This document shows positions 23,989 through 33,005 of a DNA stretch of 64,000 nucleotides, piece after piece. A program made the translations under genes and the position numbers. Numbering within the stretch: position 1 is the stretch's first letter; each line of letters opens with the position of its first letter. The notes under the pieces are model-generated. The model saw nothing but the letters and a program-made list of their open reading frames with translations. It did not search any database and was not told where the DNA came from. This stretch comes from Paracoccaceae bacterium (GTDB lineage Bacteria; Pseudomonadota; Alphaproteobacteria; Rhodobacterales; Rhodobacteraceae): assembly GCA_020637675.1 (NCBI GenBank), contig JACKKD010000002.1, positions 496,001-560,000 on the forward strand, read 5' to 3'.

Positions 23989-25632
23989 TCACACCAGCCT
24001 TTCCACCTCCTTCGCCGCCCGCACGAAATCCGCAAACAAGGGATGGGGCGCGAAGGGTTTGGATTTCAGCTCGGGGTGGAACTGCACGCCGATGAACCAG
24101 GGGTGGTCCTGCCACTCGACGATCTCCGGCAGTCGCCCGTCGGGCGACATGCCGGAGAAGATCAGGCCGCAGGCCTCGAGTTTCTCGCGGTACTTGATGT
24201 CCACCTCGTAGCGGTGGCGGTGGCGTTCCTCGATCTCGGTTGCGCCATAGACCCCGGCGACCTTCGAGCCGGCCTTCAGATGCGCGGTATAGGCGCCGAG
24301 CCGCATTGTGCCGCCCTTGTCGTCGCTGGCCTTGCGGCTGACCATGTGGTTGCCCTGCACCCATTCCTTCAGGTGATAGACGACGGGCTCGAACCGCTTC
24401 TCGCCCTTCTCGTGGTCGAATTCCTCCGATCCCGCGCGGGTCAGGCCGGCGAGGTTCCGCGCCGCCTCGATCACCGCCATCTGCATCCCGAGGCAGATGC
24501 CGAGATAGGGGATCTGCTTTTCGCGGGCGAACTGGGCGGCCTTGATCTTGCCCTCGGTCCCGCGCTCGCCGAAGCCGCCGGGGACGAGGATTGCGTGGAA
24601 ATTCTCCAGCCAGGGCGCGGGGTCCTCGCGCTCGAAGATCTCGGCGTCGATCCACTCCGCCTTGACCCGCGTCCGGTTCGCCATGCCGCCGTGGGTCAGC
24701 GCCTCGGCGATCGACTTGTAGGCGTCCTCGAGCTGGGTGTACTTGCCGACGATGGCCACCCGCACCTCGCCCTCGGCATGGGTGAGGCGGTCCATCACGT
24801 CCTCCCAGCGGTCGAGGTTCGGCTTCGGCGCGGGGCTGATCCCGAAGGCGTCGAGCACCGCCTGGTCGAGCCCGGCGCGGTGGTAGGCGAGGGGGGCCTC
24901 GTAGATCGAATTGAGGTCGTAGGCCGGGATCACGCTGTCGGGGCGGACGTTGCAGAAAAGTGCGATCTTCGCCCGCTCCTTCTCCGGGATCGGGTGTTCG
25001 GAGCGACAGACGAGCACGTCGGGCTGCAGGCCGATGGAGCGAAGCTCCTTGACCGAGTGCTGCGTCGGCTTGGTCTTCAGCTCTCCGCTCGCCGCGAGGT
25101 AGGGCAGGAGCGTCAGGTGCATGAAGATGCACTGGCCGCGCGGCCGGTCCTGGCTGAACTGCCGGATCGCCTCGAAGAAGGGAAGGCCCTCGATGTCGCC
25201 CACGGTGCCGCCGATCTCGCAGAGCATGAAATCGACCTCGTCGTCGCCGATGGCGATGAAGTCCTTGATCTCGTTGGTGACGTGGGGAATGACCTGGATC
25301 GTCTTGCCGAGGTAGTCGCCGCGGCGCTCCTTCTCCAGCACGTTGGAATAGATGCGGCCCGAGGAGATGCTGTCGGTCTTGCGGGCATGGACCCCGGTGA
25401 AGCGCTCGTAGTGGCCGAGGTCGAGGTCGGTTTCCGCCCCATCATCGGTCACGAAGACCTCGCCATGCTCGAAGGGCGACATGGTGCCGGGATCGACATT
25501 GAGGTAGGGATCGAGCTTGCGCAGCCGGACGGAAAACCCGCGTGCCTGGAGAAGCGCGCCGAGGGCCGCCGAGGCGAGGCCCTTGCCAAGCGAAGAGACC
25601 ACCCCGCCGGTGATGAAAACGTAGCGCGCCAT
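23989..25632 (-). CDS. pyrG: CTP synthase
   Basis: A 547-aa enzyme converting UTP, glutamine and ATP to CTP. The N-terminal synthase domain starts MARYVFITGGVVSSLGKGL with the P-loop, followed by the C-terminal class I amidotransferase domain with the nucleophile cysteine in YLGICLGMQM and the HPE triad element in FHPELKS. Standard length. It converges on the nuclease gene with a 13-bp gap. secG lies upstream on the same strand, 161 bp away. Confidence 0.99.
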   Translation of the reverse strand: MARYVFITGGVVSSLGKGLASAALGALLQARGFSVRLRKLDPYLNVDPGTMSPFEHGEVFVTDDGAETDLDLGHYERFTGVHARKTDSISSGRIYSNVLEKERRGDYLGKTIQVIPHVTNEIKDFIAIGDDEVDFMLCEIGGTVGDIEGLPFFEAIRQFSQDRPRGQCIFMHLTLLPYLAASGELKTKPTQHSVKELRSIGLQPDVLVCRSEHPIPEKERAKIALFCNVRPDSVIPAYDLNSIYEAPLAYHRAGLDQAVLDAFGISPAPKPNLDRWEDVMDRLTHAEGEVRVAIVGKYTQLEDAYKSIAEALTHGGMANRTRVKAEWIDAEIFEREDPAPWLENFHAILVPGGFGERGTEGKIKAAQFAREKQIPYLGICLGMQMAVIEAARNLAGLTRAGSEEFDHEKGEKRFEPVVYHLKEWVQGNHMVSRKASDDKGGTMRLGAYTAHLKAGSKVAGVYGATEIEERHRHRYEVDIKYREKLEACGLIFSGMSPDGRLPEIVEWQDHPWFIGVQFHPELKSKPFAPHPLFADFVRAAKEVERLV

Positions 25633-25755
25633 GCGGTGAACTCCCCGTGAGTGCCTCAGGTTTCTGGGTTGGCCGCATCGCGCAAGGACACGGCATCACG
25701 GGAGTCAAGCAGTAACAGATTCGCGATCCCCCCGCAACCGGACCGCAAAGGGTTG

Positions 25756-25778
25756 TGCCCGGCGAAGCCGAGCGGGCA
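25756..25778 (-). terminator. possible weak terminator after secG
   Basis: Inverted repeat TGCCCG (25756-25761) and CGGGCA (25773-25778) with an inner GGCGAAGCC palindrome, located 16 bp after the secG stop. No clear U-tract follows on the minus strand, so it may be a pause or a Rho-assisted site. Confidence 0.35.
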
Positions 25779-25793
25779 AAGCGTTGTGGTGGC

Positions 25794-26195
25794 TCAGTTG
25801 GCTGGCGGCGGTGCGGCCGGGGCGTCGGCGGAAGGCGGCGTGACCGGTGCATCCGCGGACGGCGGCGGCAGGAGATCGCCCACGGGCAGCGCCGGGGTCG
25901 ACGGCGCGGCCGGCGCATCGGCGGGTGCCTCGCCCGCGGTGTCGAGGACCGAACCGCCCTTCGACTTCTCGGCGGCGAGGATCGTCAGCGTGATCGATGT
26001 GGCGATGAAGGCGGCCGCGAGAATCCAGGTGAGCCTGGTCAGGGCGTTCGCCGCGCCCCGCGCCGAGAAGGCGCCCCCGCCGGAGAGAAGCCCGCCGCCT
26101 TCCGAACGCTGCAGGAGCACCACGCCGATCATCATCAGGGCGATGATCAGATGGACGGTGAGGAGGACGTTTTCCATGAACGGGGCCTTTGTCAC
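25794..26195 (-). CDS. secG: preprotein translocase subunit SecG
   Basis: A 133-aa inner-membrane component of the SecYEG channel. Two transmembrane helices (about 8-26 and 55-75) flank the conserved LLQRSEGGGLLSGGGAF loop. The C-terminus after about residue 85 is an Ala/Pro-rich tail, a common alphaproteobacterial extension. The CBS protein gene lies 92 bp upstream on the same strand. Confidence 0.95.
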   Translation of the reverse strand: MTKAPFMENVLLTVHLIIALMMIGVVLLQRSEGGGLLSGGGAFSARGAANALTRLTWILAAAFIATSITLTILAAEKSKGGSVLDTAGEAPADAPAAPSTPALPVGDLLPPPSADAPVTPPSADAPAAPPPAN

Positions 26196-26287
26196 GTGCC
26201 GACGCGCCTATCTAGGGCGATGCGCCCCGCGCCGCAACCCCCTCAGTCATGGCGGCTCCGGACCCGGCTCCGCTCCGCCGCGGACCG

Positions 26288-26716
26288 CTACCGGGCGACG
26301 TAGTCGACGAGTTGGCCGATGTCGAATTCCCGGTCCTCGATGATGCGCTTCATCAGGTCGCCGATGGAGATCATGCCGACAAGGCGCCCTCCGGCCATGA
26401 CCGGAAGGTGCCGGATGCGGTGCTCGGTCATCAGCGCCATGCAAAGGTCCACCGTCTCGTCGGGCGAGACCGTGATCACGTCGCGCTCCATCACCTCGCT
26501 GACCCGCGTGCCGGGCGAGGCGCGGCCCTTCAGGAAGACCTCTCGGGCGTAGAGCCGCTCCGTGAAGATGCCGACGAGCCGGTCCCCCTCCGTCACCAGA
26601 ACCGCGCCGATGTCGCGCTCCGCCATGAGCCGGAGTGCGGCGAGCACCATGTCTTCGGGGCCGACGCTGTGGATGTCGCGGCCCTTGGCGTCGAGAATGT
26701 CGCGAACAAATGCCAT
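26288..26716 (-). CDS. CBS-pair domain protein
   Basis: A 142-aa protein made of two CBS motifs and little else (MAFVRDILDAKGRDIHSVGP; ending DIGQLVDYVAR). CBS pairs bind adenosyl ligands such as AMP or ATP and usually regulate a partner; a stand-alone pair is probably a cytoplasmic energy-state sensor. The start at 26716 follows GGAGG at ideal spacing; the longer frame to 26788 is rejected. An FNR-type palindrome lies about 110 bp upstream, suggesting oxygen- or redox-linked expression. Confidence 0.9.
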   Translation of the reverse strand: MAFVRDILDAKGRDIHSVGPEDMVLAALRLMAERDIGAVLVTEGDRLVGIFTERLYAREVFLKGRASPGTRVSEVMERDVITVSPDETVDLCMALMTEHRIRHLPVMAGGRLVGMISIGDLMKRIIEDREFDIGQLVDYVAR

Positions 26717-26821
26717 GCTGAGACCTCCGACTGAGACTCCCCGCGGCCCCCGCGCGCCGGACGGTGTCCGGCGGCACGAACCCATCATGATATATCATGC
26801 GCCCGCTTCCGCCGCGTGGCG

Positions 26822-26835
26822 TTGACCTGCGTCAA
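26822..26835. promoter_or_regulatory. FNR/Dnr-type box
   Basis: TTGAC-CTGC-GTCAA, a perfect inverted repeat with the spacing of FNR-family sites (FnrL/Nnr in Rhodobacter). It sits in the CBS-purA divergent region, 106 bp before the CBS start. A -10-like CATGAT on the minus strand (26799-26794) would place a start site about 41 bp from the box centre, the class II activator geometry. Confidence 0.6.
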
Positions 26836-26850
26836 TGGTCGACGCAGCCC

Positions 26851-26903
26851 GGCGCCGGGGCCGGGGGCCGGGGGCCGGGCCGGGGGCCGGGGGCCGGGGC
26901 GCC
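26851..26903. repeat. GGGGGCC tandem repeat flanked by GGCGCC
   Basis: Seven G-runs of length 4, 5, 5, 3, 5, 5, 4 separated by CC on the plus strand, bordered on both sides by GGCGCC. The run lengths are symmetrical. Such DNA or RNA can form G-quadruplex or GGCC hairpin structures. It ends 71 bp before the purA ATG, so it may be in the purA leader. Confidence 0.85.
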
Positions 26904-26974
26904 AAGATTGGGGTTCCGTCGGCTCGCCGGCATCGCTATACGTCTGCCCGTTTGCCGGATCAGGAGAGTGAGCG

Positions 26975-28267
<1,293 letters not shown>

Positions 28268-28277
28268 GCGCGGGCCA

Positions 28278-28535
28278 ATGGCTCTGTCCTACCGCACCCG
28301 CCGCCGCCTGTCGGCCCTGATCCTTGTGGTTGGGCTGCCCGCCTATATCGTTGCGGCGGTGACGCTGACGGGCTTGATCAACGACCGCTTCGGGCGGCTG
28401 CCAGTCTTGGCCGAGCTTGCCGTCTATGTGATCCTCGGCTTCCTCTGGGCGCTGCCCTTCCGCTTCGTCTTCCGAGGCATCGGCAAGCCCGATCCGGAAA
28501 CGGAAATGGAGCGGTCCGGGGACCGCTCCGCCTGA
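28278..28535 (+). CDS. DUF2842 small membrane protein
   Basis: An 85-aa protein with two transmembrane helices (about 12-32 and 44-64) separated by a short loop, and a polar tail. It matches the alphaproteobacterial DUF2842 family, function unknown, commonly next to purA. The last codons and stop overlap a perfect 10-bp palindrome (28508-28529). Convergent with the large acidic protein gene 25 bp downstream. Confidence 0.85.
   Translation: MALSYRTRRRLSALILVVGLPAYIVAAVTLTGLINDRFGRLPVLAELAVYVILGFLWALPFRFVFRGIGKPDPETEMERSGDRSA
28508..28529. terminator. hairpin over the end of the DUF2842 gene
   Basis: GGAGCGGTCC (28508-28517), GG, GGACCGCTCC (28520-28529), a perfect 10-bp stem located between convergent genes. 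No poly-T tail. Its GGTCC/GGACC core is the same as in two hairpins of the array at 22590-22710, so it may be a solo member of that repeat class. Confidence 0.5.
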
Positions 28536-28560
28536 CACGCGGGTTCCCGAGGGTGCCGGT

Positions 28561-31161
28561 TCAGTGCGCCACCCGGCGCGCCTGTTCCATGAAGCGCGAC
28601 GACTCGGTGATGGTGAACTGGCCGCGGCTGATCTTCTGGATCTTGCCCTGGCGGAGCAGCATCCCGAAGGAGCGCAGGCCATCCTCGCGGCTGAATTCCT
28701 CCTCCTCGGCGAAGTTGGCGATCTTCTTCAGGAGATGCGGGCGCGAGAAATGCGGCAGGCCCTCGACCGTTGCGGTATAGGCGGCCGCGGCTTCGAGAAG
28801 CTCGGCAAGGTCCGTCGCGCCGAGGCGGTCGGCGAACTCGGCGAAGCTCCTGGCCTCTTCGGGCGAGAGCGGCGACTCGTCGTCGAAATCCTCCTCGACC
28901 TCGGAAATCGACAGGGCCGCGGCGCCGATCCGGCGCGGGCGGACGGCGGCGGCGTGCCGGACCTCGTCGGCCGGAACGTCCACGCGCTGCTCGGAGACGA
29001 GCACCAGCGGCGCGGGCCGGTCGCTGAGTGCGGGACGGCGCGTTGCCGGCGTGCCTTCGGCCACCGGGCGGCGCGGACGGACCGCCTTCGACAGATCGTC
29101 GCGGTAGCGGTCGATGTCCTCCTCCGGGGCGGCCTGATCGGTCGGCATCGCCTGCGGCTTCAGCTTGCGGTCGGCCACGGTCGCGGCGACCGCTGCCTTC
29201 AGATGCGCGATGGCCGAGAAGCGGCGGCGGCTTTCGTCGCCTTCGAGTTTCGACTTCGCCTCTTCCATGAGCCGTTCGACCGAGGCGTCGCCATCGCCGG
29301 CGTGGTCCTCGAGGATCGTGCGGCCCTCGTGAGAGTCGCGGCGGGCGTCGCGAGCCATCGCCGCGAGATCGCGCGACAGGGCCTCGTCGTCCTCCGTCTC
29401 GTCGTGCGAGGCGGCGATGGCAGCGCCGATCTCTGCGAGGATCGCCGCGTGGTCCTCTTCCGGCTCCGCGTCTGCGGCATCGTCGGTCTCGACCGCCGCG
29501 GCTTCCTCCGGCGCCTCCGCGAGGTCTTCCTCGAAGCGCTCCTCGCCATCCTCGTCTTCGGTCAGCGCGGCGAAGATCGCGGCGTGCTCGACCTCCTCCG
29601 CGGCGTCGGTGTCTTCGGCTGGTGCCTCGGGGGTGGCGAGGATGAGAGGATCCTCGTCAGCCGCGACTTCCGCTGCGGCATGGGCCTCCGTTCCGGCGGT
29701 GACAGGAGCACTTGCCTCGGCCGCCGGGTCATCGACCGCCTCGACGGTCGCTGCCTCCGGCTCGGCGCCACGGCGGATGTTGATGACGCGGGCGCGGGCG
29801 CGCTCGAAGAAGCCGGGCCGGCGTTCGGCGGGTCCGGCCGCCTGCGGGCGGGCGGCGGGTTCTTCCGCAGCGTCCGCGACGAAGTCCTCGTCGTCCTCGT
29901 CGCCCTCAAACTCCGCTTCGGCCTCGTCCTCGGCGCTCTCGTCTTCCTCGTCCGCCTCCACGCGCCAGCCGGCGAGGTCGAGCGCGTCGAGCCGGGCGTC
30001 GTCCTCGGCGACGACATCGCCTGCCGCTTCCGGCGCCGTCGCGGCATCGGCCGCGATCCCGCCATCGGCACCCATCAGCGTCGCGACGGCAAGCGCGGCG
30101 TAGTCGTCGTCGTCGAAGTCCTCATCGGAGAGCAGCGCTTCGGCGGGCTCGGCCTCGGCCGCCGTCTCCTCGCCGGTCAGGTCCTCGATCTCTTCCGGCA
30201 CGGCGGCCGCTTCGACCTCGGCGGCGCGTTCGGCAACCTCCGGCTCGACCTCCCATTCGGCGGGCTCGCCAGGCTCGGACGCCCCGGTCACGGGTTCTTC
30301 TTCGTCTTCTGCTTCGGTTTCCGCGACCGCCTCGTCGGCCGTATCCGCGTCGAACTCGGGTTCGGCGGCGGCCTCGGGCACCACCGGCGCGGCCGGACGC
30401 GAGACCGGGAAATCGTCGAGTTCCAGTTCGAAGCCGAAATCGTCGTCCACCGTCGCGGCGGAGTCGAACTCTGCCTCGGCAACGGCCTCCTCCTCGAAGG
30501 CAGTCGGCGCCATGTCCTGCGCGTCCTCGAAGACGGTTTCGTCGGCGGCCGGGACGGGGGCGGCCTTCGCGGCCTGGGCCGCGGCGATCACCGCCCGGAT
30601 GCGCGAGAGTTTTGCGGCGACATCGCCCATGTCGTCGATCGCGGCTTCGGCCGCCGGTTCGACGGTCAGGGGGGCGGTTGTCTCGGCGGCAGGCGCGGTG
30701 ACGCGGGCGAAGACCTCGGCCTCCGCGGCGTCCATGGTCTCCTCGGTGAGGTCGTCGTAGTCGGATTCGGGGGCAGCGGCGGGCTCGGCGGCCGCCGTGG
30801 CGAGGGCCGCGGCGGAGGTCGAGACCGACGGGGCAACGGGCGCAGGTTCCGCCACCGGGGCGCGGGCCACTTCGGCCAGCGGAGCGGCGGGCGCGGCGAC
30901 GGCCTCATCCCTGGCGCGCAGGACAATGCCATGATCGCTCACGCGGGCCTCGACACGGCGCTGGTTCTCGCGCTCGGCGATGCGGTGGAGCATGTCGGCG
31001 TCGGGTGTGGGAGGCGTCGCGCCAAAGAAGCGGTCCTCGGCGGCGAGATCCCGGAAGTATTCCGCGATCGCCCGCATCGTGTTGAAGGGATCGTCGAAAC
31101 CTTCCAGCGTGCACGAGAACGTGCCGTAGGAAACCGTCAGGATCTTGCTTGCACCGACCAT
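28561..31161 (-). CDS. large acidic alanine-rich protein, unknown function
   Basis: An 866-aa protein not recognised beyond its layout. A folded-looking N-terminus (MVGASKILTVSYGTFSCTLE to about residue 85) and a folded C-terminus (about 755-866: SPEEARSFAEFADRLGATDL; PHFSRPHLLKKIANFAEEEE) flank a roughly 600-residue disordered, Ala/Glu/Asp/Val-rich middle. No signal peptide or membrane segment, so it is probably cytoplasmic. The N-terminal FSCTLEGFDDPFNTMRAIAEYFRDLA looks conserved-type sequence rather than filler. The arrangement suggests a scaffold or regulator with two terminal interaction domains. It is divergent from thiN. Confidence 0.8.
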   Translation of the reverse strand: MVGASKILTVSYGTFSCTLEGFDDPFNTMRAIAEYFRDLAAEDRFFGATPPTPDADMLHRIAERENQRRVEARVSDHGIVLRARDEAVAAPAAPLAEVARAPVAEPAPVAPSVSTSAAALATAAAEPAAAPESDYDDLTEETMDAAEAEVFARVTAPAAETTAPLTVEPAAEAAIDDMGDVAAKLSRIRAVIAAAQAAKAAPVPAADETVFEDAQDMAPTAFEEEAVAEAEFDSAATVDDDFGFELELDDFPVSRPAAPVVPEAAAEPEFDADTADEAVAETEAEDEEEPVTGASEPGEPAEWEVEPEVAERAAEVEAAAVPEEIEDLTGEETAAEAEPAEALLSDEDFDDDDYAALAVATLMGADGGIAADAATAPEAAGDVVAEDDARLDALDLAGWRVEADEEDESAEDEAEAEFEGDEDDEDFVADAAEEPAARPQAAGPAERRPGFFERARARVINIRRGAEPEAATVEAVDDPAAEASAPVTAGTEAHAAAEVAADEDPLILATPEAPAEDTDAAEEVEHAAIFAALTEDEDGEERFEEDLAEAPEEAAAVETDDAADAEPEEDHAAILAEIGAAIAASHDETEDDEALSRDLAAMARDARRDSHEGRTILEDHAGDGDASVERLMEEAKSKLEGDESRRRFSAIAHLKAAVAATVADRKLKPQAMPTDQAAPEEDIDRYRDDLSKAVRPRRPVAEGTPATRRPALSDRPAPLVLVSEQRVDVPADEVRHAAAVRPRRIGAAALSISEVEEDFDDESPLSPEEARSFAEFADRLGATDLAELLEAAAAYTATVEGLPHFSRPHLLKKIANFAEEEEFSREDGLRSFGMLLRQGKIQKISRGQFTITESSRFMEQARRVAH

Positions 31162-31302
31162 GGGATGCTCGCCTTCTTTCTATTGCCTGCCCGATGAGGC
31201 TGGCTCCGAACTAGCGCGTCAGCGTGGACAAAACCGGGTGAATTGAAGGATTTTTTCTGGCCGACATTGTGTTATTGCGCCTTAATCGCCATCAATCCTG
31301 CC

Positions 31303-31974
31303 ATGATAACCGATATTGTCCAATCCTCGTCGCCAGTGACACTGGTGGGCGCGGGGAGCCTCGCCCGGGGCGCGCTGGCCGCGGCGCTGCAACTCGCGCC
31401 CTGCCTTGTAGCGGCTGATGGTGGCGCCAATGTGGCGGTCAGTGCGGGGCATGTTCCCCATCGCGTGATCGGCGATCTCGATTCGGTGAGCGCGCGGACC
31501 CGCGCCGCGGTGCCCGCTGCACGGTTCCTCCATGTGGCCGAGCAGGAAACGACCGACTTCGAGAAATGCCTGATGCGGATCGAGGCGCCCTATATCCTGG
31601 GGCTGGGCTTCGCGGGGCCCCGCGCCGATCACACGCTTGCCGCGTGGAATGCGCTCGTGCGCCACCCCGGGCGGCGCTGCCTGATCCTGACGGCGCGCGA
31701 CGCGGCCTTCGCCGCGCCGCGCCGGATCGCGCTCGACCTCACGGCCGGCACGCGTGTCTCGCTCTTCCCGATGGCGGCGGTCGCGGGGCGCGCGACGGGA
31801 CTGAGGTGGCCGATCGAGGGGCTCGACTTCCGCCCGGATGGCCGGATCGGCACCTCCAACCAGGCCGAGGGACCCGTCGATATGGCCTTTGCCAGGCCGG
31901 GGATGCTGGTGATCCTGCCCCGCGCCGCCCTTCTGGCGGCGATCGAAGGGCTCAGGCAGGCAGTTCCGTGGTGA
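31303..31974 (+). CDS. thiN: thiamine diphosphokinase
   Basis: A 223-aa enzyme transferring pyrophosphate from ATP to thiamine. Visible motifs: LVAADGGANVAV, HRVIGDLDSVS and EQETTDFEKCL (catalytic acidic residues), and GFAGPRADHTLAA. The start MITDIVQSSS at 31303 is preferred; a GTG/ATG-type start at 31243 would add about 20 unrelated residues. No TPP riboswitch was seen upstream. Its 3' end overlaps the convergent EamA transporter gene by 23 bp. Confidence 0.92.
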   Translation: MITDIVQSSSPVTLVGAGSLARGALAAALQLAPCLVAADGGANVAVSAGHVPHRVIGDLDSVSARTRAAVPAARFLHVAEQETTDFEKCLMRIEAPYILGLGFAGPRADHTLAAWNALVRHPGRRCLILTARDAAFAAPRRIALDLTAGTRVSLFPMAAVAGRATGLRWPIEGLDFRPDGRIGTSNQAEGPVDMAFARPGMLVILPRAALLAAIEGLRQAVPW

Positions 31975-32875
31975 GCCCGCGGGTGCGGGCCGTCACCCTT
32001 TCGCGGTGGATGATGTAGAGCCCGGAAGCGACGATTATGGCGATGCCGGCGACCGTCAGCGCGTTCGGCAGGTCGCCGAAGACGAGATAGCCGAGGACCA
32101 CCGCCGTCACGATCTCGAGGTAATGGAGCGGGGCGAGCGTCGAGGAAGGGGCGAAGGCGAGGGCATAGGTGATCGCCATGTGGCTGACCGCCGAGGCGAG
32201 GCCGACACAGAAAACCCAGAGCCAGAAGATGCCCTGCGGCAGCGCGAAGGTGGTCGAGGGTTCGCCGACCGCGGTGCCGAGCGCGAGGAGCGGCACGCAG
32301 ATCAGCGCGGCGAGAAGTGCGGTATGGAACTGCATCGGCACCGGATGGACGCTGGCCGAAAGCGTGCGGGTGACGAGCATGTAGAAGGCGAAGCTGACGG
32401 CAGTGCCGAGGGGCAGGAGCGCCACCGCGCCGAAGGCCGCGAAGGACGGCTGGATGACCAGAAGCGAGCCCACGAAGCCCACCACGGAGGCGGCGAGCCG
32501 TCGGGGGCCGACCTCCTCGCCAAGCGCGAAGCGACCGATGAGGAGGATCACGAAGGGCTCCACGAAGACGATGGCGAGCGCGTCGGCGATGGGCATGACG
32601 CGGAGGGCCGCCACGAAGCAGTAGGTCGAGGCGACGAGGAAGAAGGCGCGCAGGGCGAGAAGGCGGAAGGCGCGCCGGCCGAGGCCGAAAGACAGGCCCA
32701 TGAGCAGGACCACGGGCGCCATCAGTGCCGCCTGCACGACGCCGCGGCCGAACACGATGACGCCCACGGGCACGCCCGCGCCGGCGAGCTTGGAGGCCAC
32801 GTCGATCAGGGGCGCGACGATGCAGAAGGCGATCATCAGCGCCACGCCGGGCAGAATGCGGTCGGTCCGGGTCAT
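31952..32875 (-). CDS. DMT-family (EamA) transporter
   Basis: A 307-aa inner-membrane protein with ten hydrophobic segments arranged as two EamA repeats (the second begins near residue 150). Drug/metabolite transporters of this group export small metabolites or amino acids; the substrate is unknown. The start MTRTDRILPG is used. The C-terminus overlaps thiN antisense by 23 bp, an unusually long convergent overlap. Confidence 0.88.
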   Translation of the reverse strand: MTRTDRILPGVALMIAFCIVAPLIDVASKLAGAGVPVGVIVFGRGVVQAALMAPVVLLMGLSFGLGRRAFRLLALRAFFLVASTYCFVAALRVMPIADALAIVFVEPFVILLIGRFALGEEVGPRRLAASVVGFVGSLLVIQPSFAAFGAVALLPLGTAVSFAFYMLVTRTLSASVHPVPMQFHTALLAALICVPLLALGTAVGEPSTTFALPQGIFWLWVFCVGLASAVSHMAITYALAFAPSSTLAPLHYLEIVTAVVLGYLVFGDLPNALTVAGIAIIVASGLYIIHRERVTARTRGLTTELPA

Positions 32876-33005
32876 GACCCCCGGCTACAGGGAGGGCTGT
32901 GCCGCGTCCATTCCGAAAGCGACCCCGTGCGCCCGTGGGTGCCGGTTTTCCGGCGGCGGTGCGGCTCCGGTGCCGAGATTTTCCGCGTGATCTCGGACCC
33001 CCGGA

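Noticed and set aside
31162..31302. TPP riboswitch before thiN
   Set aside because: The conserved CUGAGA and related THI-box elements are absent from the 140-bp leader.
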